A stretch of DNA of 64,000 nucleotides from Curtobacterium sp. BH-2-1-1 (GTDB lineage Bacteria > Actinomycetota > Actinomycetes > Actinomycetales > Microbacteriaceae): NCBI RefSeq assembly GCF_001806325.1, contig NZ_CP017580.1, forward strand, positions 2,232,001-2,296,000. Reading direction: 5' to 3'. The notes beneath the pieces were generated by a model. It was not told where the DNA came from. It made no database searches and saw only the letters and a list, made by a program, of their open reading frames with translations. This document shows, one piece after another, positions 1-8,654 of the stretch. Position numbers and translations under genes: made by a program. How positions within the stretch are numbered: position 1 is the first letter of the stretch; every line of letters begins with the position of its first letter.

Positions 1-90
1 ATCAAGGCGATCGTCCAGCTCGCCTCGGACCGCGAAGACCTCGGCCCCGACCTCAAGTCGTGGCTCAAGGAGTTCAACGCGGGCGAATAG
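1..90 (+). CDS. galU: UTP-glucose-1-phosphate uridylyltransferase, C-terminal fragment
   Basis: Only the last 29 codons lie in the window, ending in TAG at 88-90. The tail, with DREDLGPDLKSWL, resembles the C-terminus of actinobacterial GalU, the cytoplasmic enzyme that makes UDP-glucose from UTP and glucose-1-phosphate. Context supports this: a RimJ-like acetyltransferase and a SepX-like membrane protein follow, as in the M. tuberculosis order galU-moeA-rimJ-Rv0996, but here no moeA lies between. The call rests on a short tail and on synteny. Confidence 0.7.
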   Translation: MKAIVQLASDREDLGPDLKSWLKEFNAGE

Positions 91-160
91 ACGACCCGTC
101 GCCGAACGGGTCCGGGGAACACCCCCGGGCCCGTTCGACGCTCCCGGAGGAACCAGCGCG

Positions 161-820
161 ATGACGACGATCCCGACCCTGTCCCACGGGCGGGTCACCA
201 TCCGGCCCCTCCGACTCCGCGACACCCGCGACCTCGACGTCGCCCTCGCGAGCAACCGCTCGTGGCTCCGCACGTGGGAGGCCACGAACCCCTCCGGTCA
301 CGTCTCCACCGACGTCCGCGGCAGCATCCGCGCGCTCCAGGCCAACGCCCGCGCGGGGCTCGGGCTCCCGTTCGCGATGGAGCTCGACGGCCGCTTCGTC
401 GGACAGCTCAACGTCTCCGGCATCACGTACGGCTCCCTGGCCAGTGCCTCGATCGGCTACTGGGTCGTCGAGGACGCCGCCGGCCACAACGTCACGCCGA
501 TCGCCGTCGCGATGGCGGTGGACCACTGCTTCCGCGTGGTCGGCATCCACCGCATCGAGATCTGCATCCGTCCCGAGAACGCCCCGTCGCTGCGGGTGGT
601 CGAGAAGCTCGGCTTCCGGTACGAGGGGCTCCGCCGCCGCTACATCCACATCAATGGCGACTGGCGCGACCACTTCTGCTTCGCCCTCGTCGCGGAAGAG
701 GTCCGCGAGGGCGTCCTCGAACGCTGGGTCCGCGGCCAGGTCCCGCCGGGCGTCGGTTCGGTCCCGCTCGCGGCACGCGACGAGGCCGCGATGCCGCTGC
801 ACACCACGCCCCGCGTCTGA
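161..820 (+). CDS. GNAT acetyltransferase, RimJ/RimL family
   Basis: A 219-residue protein of the size and layout of RimJ/RimL acetyltransferases, which move an acetyl group from acetyl-CoA to protein N-termini. It opens with TIRPLRLRD, the usual first strand, and ends with the family signature NAPSLRVVEKLGF followed by a Tyr/Trp/His-rich strand (YIHINGDWRDH). The ATG has a GGAGGA ribosome site about 10 nt upstream, starting near 146. It begins 70 bp after the presumed galU stop and could be co-transcribed with it. Equivalent genes in other actinobacteria are called rimJ; the true substrate cannot be read from sequence. Confidence 0.85.
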   Translation: MTTIPTLSHGRVTIRPLRLRDTRDLDVALASNRSWLRTWEATNPSGHVSTDVRGSIRALQANARAGLGLPFAMELDGRFVGQLNVSGITYGSLASASIGYWVVEDAAGHNVTPIAVAMAVDHCFRVVGIHRIEICIRPENAPSLRVVEKLGFRYEGLRRRYIHINGDWRDHFCFALVAEEVREGVLERWVRGQVPPGVGSVPLAARDEAAMPLHTTPRV

Positions 821-934
821 CCCGCGGGTCCGGTCCGTCCGGGCGGCCCGGGGGGCGCGGCTCGCCCCCGGCGATTTCGTCACGACACGCGCAACACGCG
901 TCCGGCAATCACCGGACGGGGGAACGCCCACCCC

Positions 935-940
935 TACCGT
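935..940 (+). promoter_or_regulatory. -10 element of a probable leaderless promoter for sepX
   Basis: TACCGT ends 6 nt before the ATG at 947, and there is no Shine-Dalgarno sequence. This spacing puts the transcription start at or next to the start codon. No clear -35 box is visible. Confidence 0.5.
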
Positions 941-946
941 GTCCCC

Positions 947-2056
947 ATGGCAGGTATCGGCTCCTGGGGCGGCGGCATCGTCCTGCTCATCGCGGCCGTG
1001 CTCTGGCTCGTCTACCTCATGCCGTCCTGGGCGGCCCGTCGGCAGTACCTCGCCACCGAGCGGAACGCGATCCGGCTGCAGCAGACCCTCCGCATCCTCG
1101 CGCAGACCGCCGAGCTGCCGGACGAGGTCCGCATCGAGATGAACGCGAAGTCCCTCGCCGAGGCCCAGCGGGTCGCGAAGTCGGAGGAGGCGAAGCGCAC
1201 CGCGATCGTCCGCGCCCACGAGGCCGCCCGGCAGCGGGAGATCACCCGTCGACTGGCCGAGCAGGCACCCGTGCTCGAGCGGGCCTCGGCGGTCCCGGCA
1301 CTCACCGCGATGCGCATGCGTCGGTCCCGACTGGGGGCGACCCTGCTCGGCACGCTCGGCCTCGTCGTCGCGGTCGTCGTGTTCGTCGCGGCCCCCGCCG
1401 CCTGGCTCGTCGGTGTCGCCGGCCTCGTCGCCGCCGGTGGGTCCGCAGCGGTCCTCGCCCAGCTGCACCAGGTGGCGAAGGCGCGGAAGGCCCGGACCGC
1501 GACGGTCGTGCCGGAGTCGAGCCGCGCCTCCAGGCCCGCGAGCGAGTGGACGGACCCGGCGCCGCCGCTGTCGACCGAGCAGCCCGCCGAGCCCGCTCAT
1601 GACCGCAGCTGGACGCCGAACCGCGTCCCGAAGCCGCTGTACGTCGAACGCCCGAAGGTCCCGGCGGCCACGCCGGAGTCCTCGGCGGAGCTCGCCGCCC
1701 GCCTGAAGGAGCGGGTCGCCGCGGCCAAGGCGGAAGCCGAGGCCGAGGCGGCCGCGATCCGTGCCGCCGAGACCGACCCGTCGCTCGCGCGGGTGTCGCC
1801 CATGCGCCCGGACGTCGAGGAAGCCGTCGCGTCGCTCTCCGCGCACGACCAGGGGCGGCTCGCCGAACGGCTGGGCCTGCGCGCGCCGGCCGGCACGGGA
1901 ACTCCCGTCGCCCAGGCCGCTCCCGCTCCGGAACCCGCTGCTCCCGCCGCACCCCCGGCGCCGCCGAGCAAGTGGGCCGGCATGGGTGTCCTCGGCGAGG
2001 ACGCGTACGAGCAGGCGGACCTCGACGCCATCATGCGTCGCCGCCGCGCCGTCTGA
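947..2056 (+). CDS. sepX: SepX/GlpR-like divisome membrane protein
   Basis: A 369-residue membrane protein. It has one transmembrane helix at about residues 9-28 (IVLLIAAVLWLVYLMPSW), a long charged helical stretch (30-115), a transmembrane hairpin at about 125-165, and an Ala/Pro/Glu-rich, probably disordered C-terminal half. The N-terminal helix ending in YL(M/V)P followed by a charged segment, plus the place downstream of galU and rimJ, match the actinobacterial SepX (Streptomyces)/GlpR (Corynebacterium)/Rv0996 family. These proteins help organise FtsZ and cell division, GlpR by binding the MoeA-like protein Glp. Assignment rests on topology, N-terminal pattern and synteny. The downstream tRNA is on the same strand. 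Confidence 0.65.
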   Translation: MAGIGSWGGGIVLLIAAVLWLVYLMPSWAARRQYLATERNAIRLQQTLRILAQTAELPDEVRIEMNAKSLAEAQRVAKSEEAKRTAIVRAHEAARQREITRRLAEQAPVLERASAVPALTAMRMRRSRLGATLLGTLGLVVAVVVFVAAPAAWLVGVAGLVAAGGSAAVLAQLHQVAKARKARTATVVPESSRASRPASEWTDPAPPLSTEQPAEPAHDRSWTPNRVPKPLYVERPKVPAATPESSAELAARLKERVAAAKAEAEAEAAAIRAAETDPSLARVSPMRPDVEEAVASLSAHDQGRLAERLGLRAPAGTGTPVAQAAPAPEPAAPAAPPAPPSKWAGMGVLGEDAYEQADLDAIMRRRRAV

Positions 2057-2107
2057 TCGCCCGATTTCGGATCGGGCCGACGCGGGTGCTAGTGTGGACG
2101 CGTTCTC

Positions 2108-2180
2108 GGGGCTATGGCGCAGTTGGTAGCGCGTCTCGTTCGCAATGAGAAGGTCAGGGGTTCGAATCCCCTTAGCTCCA
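2108..2180 (+). tRNA. tRNA-Ala (anticodon CGC)
   Basis: A full cloverleaf of 73 nt. The acceptor arms GGGGCTA and TAGCTCC pair, with one G-U. The anticodon stem TCTCG/TGAGA closes a TTCGCAA loop with anticodon CGC, which reads GCG (Ala). The T-loop is TTCGAAT. CCA is not encoded after the discriminator A. A terminator hairpin follows at once. Confidence 0.95.
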
Positions 2181-2190
2181 CTCCGAGACA

Positions 2191-2216
2191 GAAGGCCACC
2201 CGATCGGGTGGCCTTC
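2191..2216 (+). terminator. Terminator hairpin after tRNA-Ala
   Basis: An 11-bp perfect stem, GAAGGCCACCC (2191-2201) with GGGTGGCCTTC (2206-2216), closes a GATC tetraloop and is followed by a short T-containing stretch. It lies 10 nt after the tRNA and faces the convergent gene at 2240-2623, so it may serve both strands. Confidence 0.75.
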
Positions 2217-2239
2217 GTCGTTCCCGGGGCGGGCCCGGG

Positions 2240-2623
2240 TCAGCCGGGGACGCTCTCCGTCAGGATCCCGGCCTGGGCGAGTTCGCCGTGGATCGCGTTG
2301 GCGGCCTGCTCGAAGGCGCGGTTGCCGCGCGAGATGCCGAGCGCACCGCCCTTGAGCGCCGACTTGCCGGCACCGCGCAGGAGCCGCGCGACCGTCCGAC
2401 CGTCCGGCGTGACCATGATCTGCACGTCGAGGCGGGTGTGGAAGGTCCGGTCGTTCGCCATGCCGCCGATGAGCAGCGTGAGGCTCATGCTGCCGCGGGT
2501 GGCGCGGAGGGCTCCCTGTTCGCCGTCGTCGACGGTGTAGCCCTCGCGGACGAGTGCGCCGCGGACGAGTGCGCGGACGTGGTCGGGGGCGGCTGCGACG
2601 AAGAAGTCGTGGCTCTCGGGCAT
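2240..2623 (-). CDS. Hypothetical protein
   Basis: A 127-residue protein of no family I recognise. It has an N-terminal alpha/beta stretch (FFVAAAPDHVRALVRGAL), a strand-rich middle (SMSLTLLIGGM, LDVQIMV), and a Gly/Lys/Arg-rich loop (RGAGKSALKGGALG). The pattern, a helix with a 'GY.V.' strand and then two or three strands, looks like a small ligand- or lipid-binding fold, but this is a guess. There is no signal peptide or transmembrane segment. An AGAGGAT stretch about 10 nt before the ATG may be the ribosome site. It diverges from the lipoprotein gene at 2697. Confidence 0.65.
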   Translation of the reverse strand: MPESHDFFVAAAPDHVRALVRGALVREGYTVDDGEQGALRATRGSMSLTLLIGGMANDRTFHTRLDVQIMVTPDGRTVARLLRGAGKSALKGGALGISRGNRAFEQAANAIHGELAQAGILTESVPG

Positions 2624-2696
2624 GGGTGGTCTGATCCTCTCGACGGTGGTTCCTGCCAGAGATCATGCCGTGTCGTCGCCTACCCTGGGAAGCACC

Positions 2697-3737
2697 ATGA
2701 CTGCTTCACTGACGCGCCGCTCCCTGCTGTCCCTCGCCGGCGTGACCGGCATCGGGCTCGCCGTCGCCGCGTGCTCGTCGGGGGACGGCGGAACGGGCAA
2801 GGCGTCCGGTGGTGGCACGAGCAACGGTGGCGGTTCGTCCACGCCCACCGCGAAGCCCATCGCGAAGTCGCTGAGCCCTGCGCAGGTCCCGCTCGCCGGC
2901 GGTGTGACGATCACCGTCGCCGGCTCCGGGCTGGCAGCGGTCACGGGCGTCACGGTCGGGGGCATCGCCGCGCGGGACGTCCGGGCGACCGCCACGAAGG
3001 TGACCTTCACGGCACCGCACCAGGCGATGTACACGGCGGGTTCGGCGGACGTCGCGCTCTTCACGACCGCGATCGAGCCGTCACCGTCCGTCAACCAGTC
3101 CTCGGACGGCAACGGCAGCGCCGCGAACGACGGGCAGACCGGGGCGACGCAGGACTCCGCGACGGCCACGCCCACACCGACCACCGCGCCCGTCCCGGAC
3201 GCCTCGACGGCGGTCGCGACCTCGACCCTGGCCTACGCGGCACTGACCGACGTCGACCGGCAGCTCGAGTACGCGATGGCGCACTGGAAGGACTACAACC
3301 TCGCCGAGTACGGCACCATGAACCCGATCGGTGGCGACTGCGCGAACTACGTGTCGCAGACCTTGATCGCCCGCGGCTGGCAGCAGCGCTCCGACTGGTA
3401 CAACCGGTCGGCCGGGGCGGAGCACTCGGCGACGTGGACCTACTGCCCGACGATGGACCCGTGGCTGACCGCGAACGCCGCGGAGTTCGGACTCACCCGC
3501 CGCTCCCTCGACGAGCGCGACAAGGTCAAGGTCGGCGACATCGTGTTCTACGACTGGAACGACAACGACTCGCCGGACCACACCACGATCGTGTCCGAGG
3601 TGTTCACCGAGCCGGACGGCACGGTCCGCATCAAGTCGGCGAGCCACAACCAGGACGGGCCGTACCGCGACCTCGACGAGATGATCACGGTGCAGCACCC
3701 GGGCGGGACCGCCTGGTTCCACACGTTCGACGCGTAG
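2697..3737 (+). CDS. Tat-exported lipoprotein with IPT/TIG-like and amidase-like (Amidase_6) domains
   Basis: The start is set at the ATG at 2697, because it opens directly on a Tat signal: RRSLLSLAG, a hydrophobic core, and lipobox VAAC (Cys near residue 25). A Ser/Gly/Thr-rich linker follows. An IPT/TIG-like beta domain spans about 60-115 (SPAQVPLAGGVTITVAGSG), then a second Thr/Pro-rich linker. The C-terminal half (about 185-346) matches the Amidase_6 pattern, with the GGDCANYVSQ Cys motif, SATWTYCP, VGDIVFYDW and the catalytic-type His in PDHTTIV. It is probably an envelope-anchored cysteine hydrolase acting on cell-wall peptides. TACCCT 10 nt before the ATG may be its -10 box. Confidence 0.8.
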   Translation: MTASLTRRSLLSLAGVTGIGLAVAACSSGDGGTGKASGGGTSNGGGSSTPTAKPIAKSLSPAQVPLAGGVTITVAGSGLAAVTGVTVGGIAARDVRATATKVTFTAPHQAMYTAGSADVALFTTAIEPSPSVNQSSDGNGSAANDGQTGATQDSATATPTPTTAPVPDASTAVATSTLAYAALTDVDRQLEYAMAHWKDYNLAEYGTMNPIGGDCANYVSQTLIARGWQQRSDWYNRSAGAEHSATWTYCPTMDPWLTANAAEFGLTRRSLDERDKVKVGDIVFYDWNDNDSPDHTTIVSEVFTEPDGTVRIKSASHNQDGPYRDLDEMITVQHPGGTAWFHTFDA

Positions 3738-3762
3738 CGCCGGCGCGCGCCGGGCCGCGGCC

Positions 3763-3790
3763 GCGTTCGCGTTCGCGTTCGCGTTCGCGT
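3763..3790. repeat. Short tandem repeat (GCGTTC)n
   Basis: Four perfect copies of GCGTTC plus a partial fifth, just after the lipoprotein stop codon and leading straight into a large hairpin (3789-3855). Noncoding. Likely prone to slippage. Confidence 0.9.
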
Positions 3791-3855
3791 CGAACCACGA
3801 AGGCGACACCGAACCACCGACCCGCCCTGGTTCGGTGTCGGTTCCGTGGTTCGAC
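3789..3855. terminator. Large bipartite hairpin between convergent genes
   Basis: Arms 3789-3799 and 3845-3855 (GTCGAACCACG and its complement) pair perfectly over 11 bp. After a 4-nt internal loop on each side, 3804-3816 pairs perfectly with 3828-3840 over 13 bp. The loop is 3817-3827. It sits between the ends of the + strand lipoprotein gene and the - strand glycosyltransferase gene, so a bidirectional terminator is the simplest reading. Confidence 0.7.
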
Positions 3856-3891
3856 GTCGGCCCGCCGCGCCGGGCCGCGCCGCGCCGCTCG

Positions 3892-5091
3892 TCAGGGGTA
3901 CCCGAGGAACCAGAGCAGCACGACGGCGACCGGCTGCAGGCACACGCCCACGACGAGCCACACGACCGCCCGCCGCCGCGTCCGCACGAACACGTCCGAC
4001 CCGAGCAGCGGCGCCGTCGGCATGAGCAACCGGGGCAGGGACTGCTGCGGCAGGAACACCGCCACGAGGTACAGCGCGTACGCCGCCGTGAACGCCCACA
4101 CGTCCACCCCGAGGGCCCGGACCGACCTCCGCGTCCAGAACCACACCGCCCCCGCGAGCACGGCGACCACGAGCACGATCCCGAGCGGCCCGAGCCACGT
4201 CCCCGCCATCGTGAACCACGGCGTGAGCGGCGCGAAGCGCTGCCGCCCCACGAACCCCACCCACCACGACAGTTCGGTGTCGAGGTACGCGTTCGGCCGA
4301 CCCGTCACGGCCGAGGCGATCACCGGCCACGCCAGCCCCGCCGCAGCCACCACCAGCCCCGACACGACGATCGCCACGGCGTCCCGCACCGGGAGCGCCC
4401 GACGCTCCTGCACCCATCGCACGACGAGGTGCACCGCGAGCGCCACGGCCAACGCCAGCACCCCCGGCTTCGTGAACGCGGCCACGAGCCCGAGCGGCGC
4501 GACCAGCCAGTAGCGCCGACGGACGAGCGCCAGCAGCGCCCCGAACAGCAGCAGCAGGAACGTGCTCTCGGCGTAGGCCACCTGCAGCAGGAACGCGGTG
4601 GGACCGAACGCGAACAGCGCCGTCGCCCACCGCGCACGGTGCGAGCAGCCCACGGCGAGCACCAGCCGGTAGAGCAGCACGCACGCCCCGGCCCCGGCGA
4701 GCGTCGCGACGAGCACGCCGGCGACCCAGAACGACCCGCCCGTCAGCGGCATGACCGCGCGCACGAGCGTCGGGAACACCGGCAGGAACGCCCAGGCGTT
4801 CGGGAGGACGTGCCCCGAGTCATCGAGCGGCAGCGTCGTCGGGTACCCGTGCTCCGCGATGATCCGGTAGAAGGACGCGTCCCACGACCCCGAGAACGTG
4901 AAGAAGGACGGATCGCGTCGGGACGACGCGAACGGCCAGCCGTTCGCCGTCGCCACGACGTACACGGTCGCGAGCAGGACCGTGCTGACCACGCGCGAGG
5001 CCAACCACAGGAGCAGGGGAGTGGTCCAGCCGCTGTGGCGCGCCTCCAGGGCCGGCCTGGAGGCGCGGCTCGTCTCCCCGGCGCTCGTCAC
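3892..5091 (-). CDS. PIG-V-like polytopic mannosyltransferase
   Basis: A 399-residue integral membrane protein with about ten hydrophobic helices. After the first helix comes a large external loop with SWDASFY.II.EHGYP, and then LPNAWAFLPVFPTLVR. These match the GPI mannosyltransferase PIG-V-like family of GT-C glycosyltransferases, which use polyprenyl-phosphate sugar donors outside the membrane. The start is the GTG at 5091, with GAGGA about 8 nt upstream. An ATG at 5202 would run through the promoter of the divergent hydrolase. In actinobacteria such enzymes decorate lipoglycans or proteins with mannose; the acceptor here is unknown. Confidence 0.75.
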   Translation of the reverse strand: MTSAGETSRASRPALEARHSGWTTPLLLWLASRVVSTVLLATVYVVATANGWPFASSRRDPSFFTFSGSWDASFYRIIAEHGYPTTLPLDDSGHVLPNAWAFLPVFPTLVRAVMPLTGGSFWVAGVLVATLAGAGACVLLYRLVLAVGCSHRARWATALFAFGPTAFLLQVAYAESTFLLLLFGALLALVRRRYWLVAPLGLVAAFTKPGVLALAVALAVHLVVRWVQERRALPVRDAVAIVVSGLVVAAAGLAWPVIASAVTGRPNAYLDTELSWWVGFVGRQRFAPLTPWFTMAGTWLGPLGIVLVVAVLAGAVWFWTRRSVRALGVDVWAFTAAYALYLVAVFLPQQSLPRLLMPTAPLLGSDVFVRTRRRAVVWLVVGVCLQPVAVVLLWFLGYP

Positions 5092-5216
5092 CGCCCGATC
5101 CTCGCACGTCCACGGCACGTCACCGGTGTCCGCAAGGCGTACGGTTCCAGCCTCGGGGAGGGCCCACGGCGTTGCATGGTCGGCGTTCCCTGGAAGACGC
5201 AACCACCGGAGGCACC

Positions 5217-6065
5217 ATGCCGTTCATCACCGTCGGAGCCGAGAACGGGCACGACATCGACCTGCACTACGACGACTTCGGATCGGGCGACCCGGTCGTC
5301 CTCATCCACGGCTGGCCCCTGTCCGGCCGCTCGTGGGAGGGCCAGATCCCGGCCCTCGTCGAGGCCGGGCACCGTGTCGTCGCGTACGACCGTCGTGGCT
5401 TCGGACAGTCGTCGCAGCCGTGGGGCGGGTACGACTACGACACGTTCGCCGCCGACCTCGACACCCTGCTCGACCAGCTCGGGCTGACCGAGGTCACGCT
5501 GATCGGGTTCTCGATGGGTGGCGGTGAGCTCGCGCGCTACGTGTCCACCTACGGCACGGGCCGGGTGAAGAAGCTCGTGTTCGCGAGCGCGGTGCCGCCG
5601 TACCTCTGGAAGTCCGACGACAACCCCGACGGCGGGGTCGACCAGAACCTCGCGGACTGGTTCTCGAACGGGATCACCGGGGACCGCCCCGCGTTCCTGC
5701 ACGAGTTCGTCGACCTGTTCTACACGGCGGGCAAGCCCTCGCTCGTGAACAAGCCCCTGGTGTCGGGCGACCAGCGCGCGTACGACCTCGCGATCGCCGA
5801 GCTCGCATCGCCGAAGGGCACGCTCGACTGCACCGTCGCGTTCGCCACGACGGACTTCCGCGACGACCTCACCAAGATCGACGTGCCGACGCTCGTGATC
5901 CACGGCGACTCCGACGGCATCGTGCCGTTCGAGGTGTCCGGCAAGCGGACCGCTGCGGTGATCCCGAACGCGCAGACCCACGTCATCGAGGGCGGGCCGC
6001 ACGGGGTGCTGGCATCGCACAAGGACGAGTGGAACGAGGCCGTCCTGCGGTTCCTCGCCTCCTGA
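5217..6065 (+). CDS. Alpha/beta hydrolase (non-haem chloroperoxidase-like)
   Basis: A 282-residue alpha/beta-hydrolase with the HGWPLSGRSWE oxyanion-hole motif, nucleophile Ser in GFSMGGGE, acid in VIHGDSDGIVPFE and His in GGPHGVLASH. The HGWP start and the ASAVPPYLWK segment are typical of cofactor-free chloroperoxidase/aryl esterase enzymes. No signal peptide, so cytoplasmic. The ATG at 5217 has GGAGG 5 nt upstream and was preferred to an in-frame start 45 nt earlier. Monocistronic: divergent from the glycosyltransferase gene, and followed by palindrome A1. Confidence 0.88.
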   Translation: MPFITVGAENGHDIDLHYDDFGSGDPVVLIHGWPLSGRSWEGQIPALVEAGHRVVAYDRRGFGQSSQPWGGYDYDTFAADLDTLLDQLGLTEVTLIGFSMGGGELARYVSTYGTGRVKKLVFASAVPPYLWKSDDNPDGGVDQNLADWFSNGITGDRPAFLHEFVDLFYTAGKPSLVNKPLVSGDQRAYDLAIAELASPKGTLDCTVAFATTDFRDDLTKIDVPTLVIHGDSDGIVPFEVSGKRTAAVIPNAQTHVIEGGPHGVLASHKDEWNEAVLRFLAS

Positions 6066-6125
6066 CCCGCGCCTCCTGACCCTCGCCGAGACGCCGCGTC
6101 GGCCTCGCACCGATCTCCGCGTCTC

Positions 6126-6176
6126 GTGAGCAGCAATGGTCGGGTCCGTTCGTCGGACCCGACCATTCCTGCTCAC
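6126..6176. repeat. Dispersed intergenic palindrome, family A, copy 1
   Basis: A 23-bp stem (6126-6148 with 6154-6176, one C-C mismatch) with loop TTCGT. The arms begin GTGAGCAGCAATGGTCGGGT. A near-identical element lies at 45583-45643. This copy is between the convergent alpha/beta hydrolase and GH2 genes and could end transcription from both sides. Confidence 0.9.
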
Positions 6177-6207
6177 CGAGGACGTGCCTCCCGGCTCCTG
6201 CGTCGCG

Positions 6208-8118
<1,911 letters not shown>

Positions 8119-8143
8119 GCCTCCATGCTGGCGCGGCTGGTAC

Positions 8144-8169
8144 ATCGTTGTAAAGAGCGCGGCAACGAT
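8144..8169. promoter_or_regulatory. Candidate operator of the GH2 gene
   Basis: ATCGTTG (8144-8150) and CAACGAT (8163-8169) form a perfect 7-bp inverted repeat 26-51 bp upstream of the chosen GH2 start. The half-site TTGTAAA inside it resembles LacI-family operator halves. No regulator gene is adjacent. Confidence 0.4.
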
Positions 8170-8194
8170 TCCGGGCGAGTGCCCGCCCGGCCTG

Positions 8195-8650
8195 TCAGGC
8201 GATCGCGGCGTCCCGCGTCAGGACCATGACGTCCATGCGCCCCTGCTGCACGGTCTCGCCCCGCTGGTTCCGGAGCGACACCGTCCGCTCGACGATGCCC
8301 GTCGTCCCGGAGCTCGTGAGCCGCGTCGACAGGATCTCGACCTCGCACGTCAGGGTGTCCCCGATGAACACCGGCGCCGTGAAGCGCCACTGGTCGATGC
8401 CGAGCAGCGCGACGGCCGAGCCCTCGAACACCCCGGTGCGGGCGATCAGCCCGAGGCAGAGCGAGGTGCCGAGCAGCCCGTGCACGACCCGCTGGCCGTA
8501 GCGGGTCCTGGCGGCGAACTCGACGTCGGTGTGGACCTGGTTGTTGTCGTTCGTCCACGAGGCGAACGACACGACGTCCGCCTCGGTGATGGTCCGGCCC
8601 GGGGTCGTGAAGGTCTGTCCGGCGGCGAGGTCTTCGAGGTAGTGCGGCAC
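8195..8650 (-). CDS. MaoC-like (R)-hydratase fold protein
   Basis: A 151-residue hot-dog-fold protein of the MaoC dehydratase family, which hydrates enoyl-CoA thioesters or acts as a stand-alone acyl-CoA binding unit. The VSFASWTNDNNQVHTD segment carries the family's Asp/Asn-His pattern, followed by VVHGLLGTSL and a strand with FTAPVFIGDTLTCEVEI. Start is the GTG at 8650 with GAGGA about 8 nt upstream. The gene begins 4 nt after the stop of the CYTH/CHAD gene, so the two are one operon. The metabolic link between them is not obvious. Confidence 0.85.
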   Translation of the reverse strand: MPHYLEDLAAGQTFTTPGRTITEADVVSFASWTNDNNQVHTDVEFAARTRYGQRVVHGLLGTSLCLGLIARTGVFEGSAVALLGIDQWRFTAPVFIGDTLTCEVEILSTRLTSSGTTGIVERTVSLRNQRGETVQQGRMDVMVLTRDAAIA

Positions 8651-8654
8651 CCGG

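Noticed and set aside
74..1846. 590-codon frame on the minus strand over the acetyltransferase and sepX
   Set aside because: Low-complexity Arg/Gly/Asp protein without start signals, complementary to well-supported genes.
2108..2180. tRNA-Ala as an integration (attachment) site
   Set aside because: No integrase gene or duplicated tRNA end is nearby; the downstream genes look like normal chromosome.
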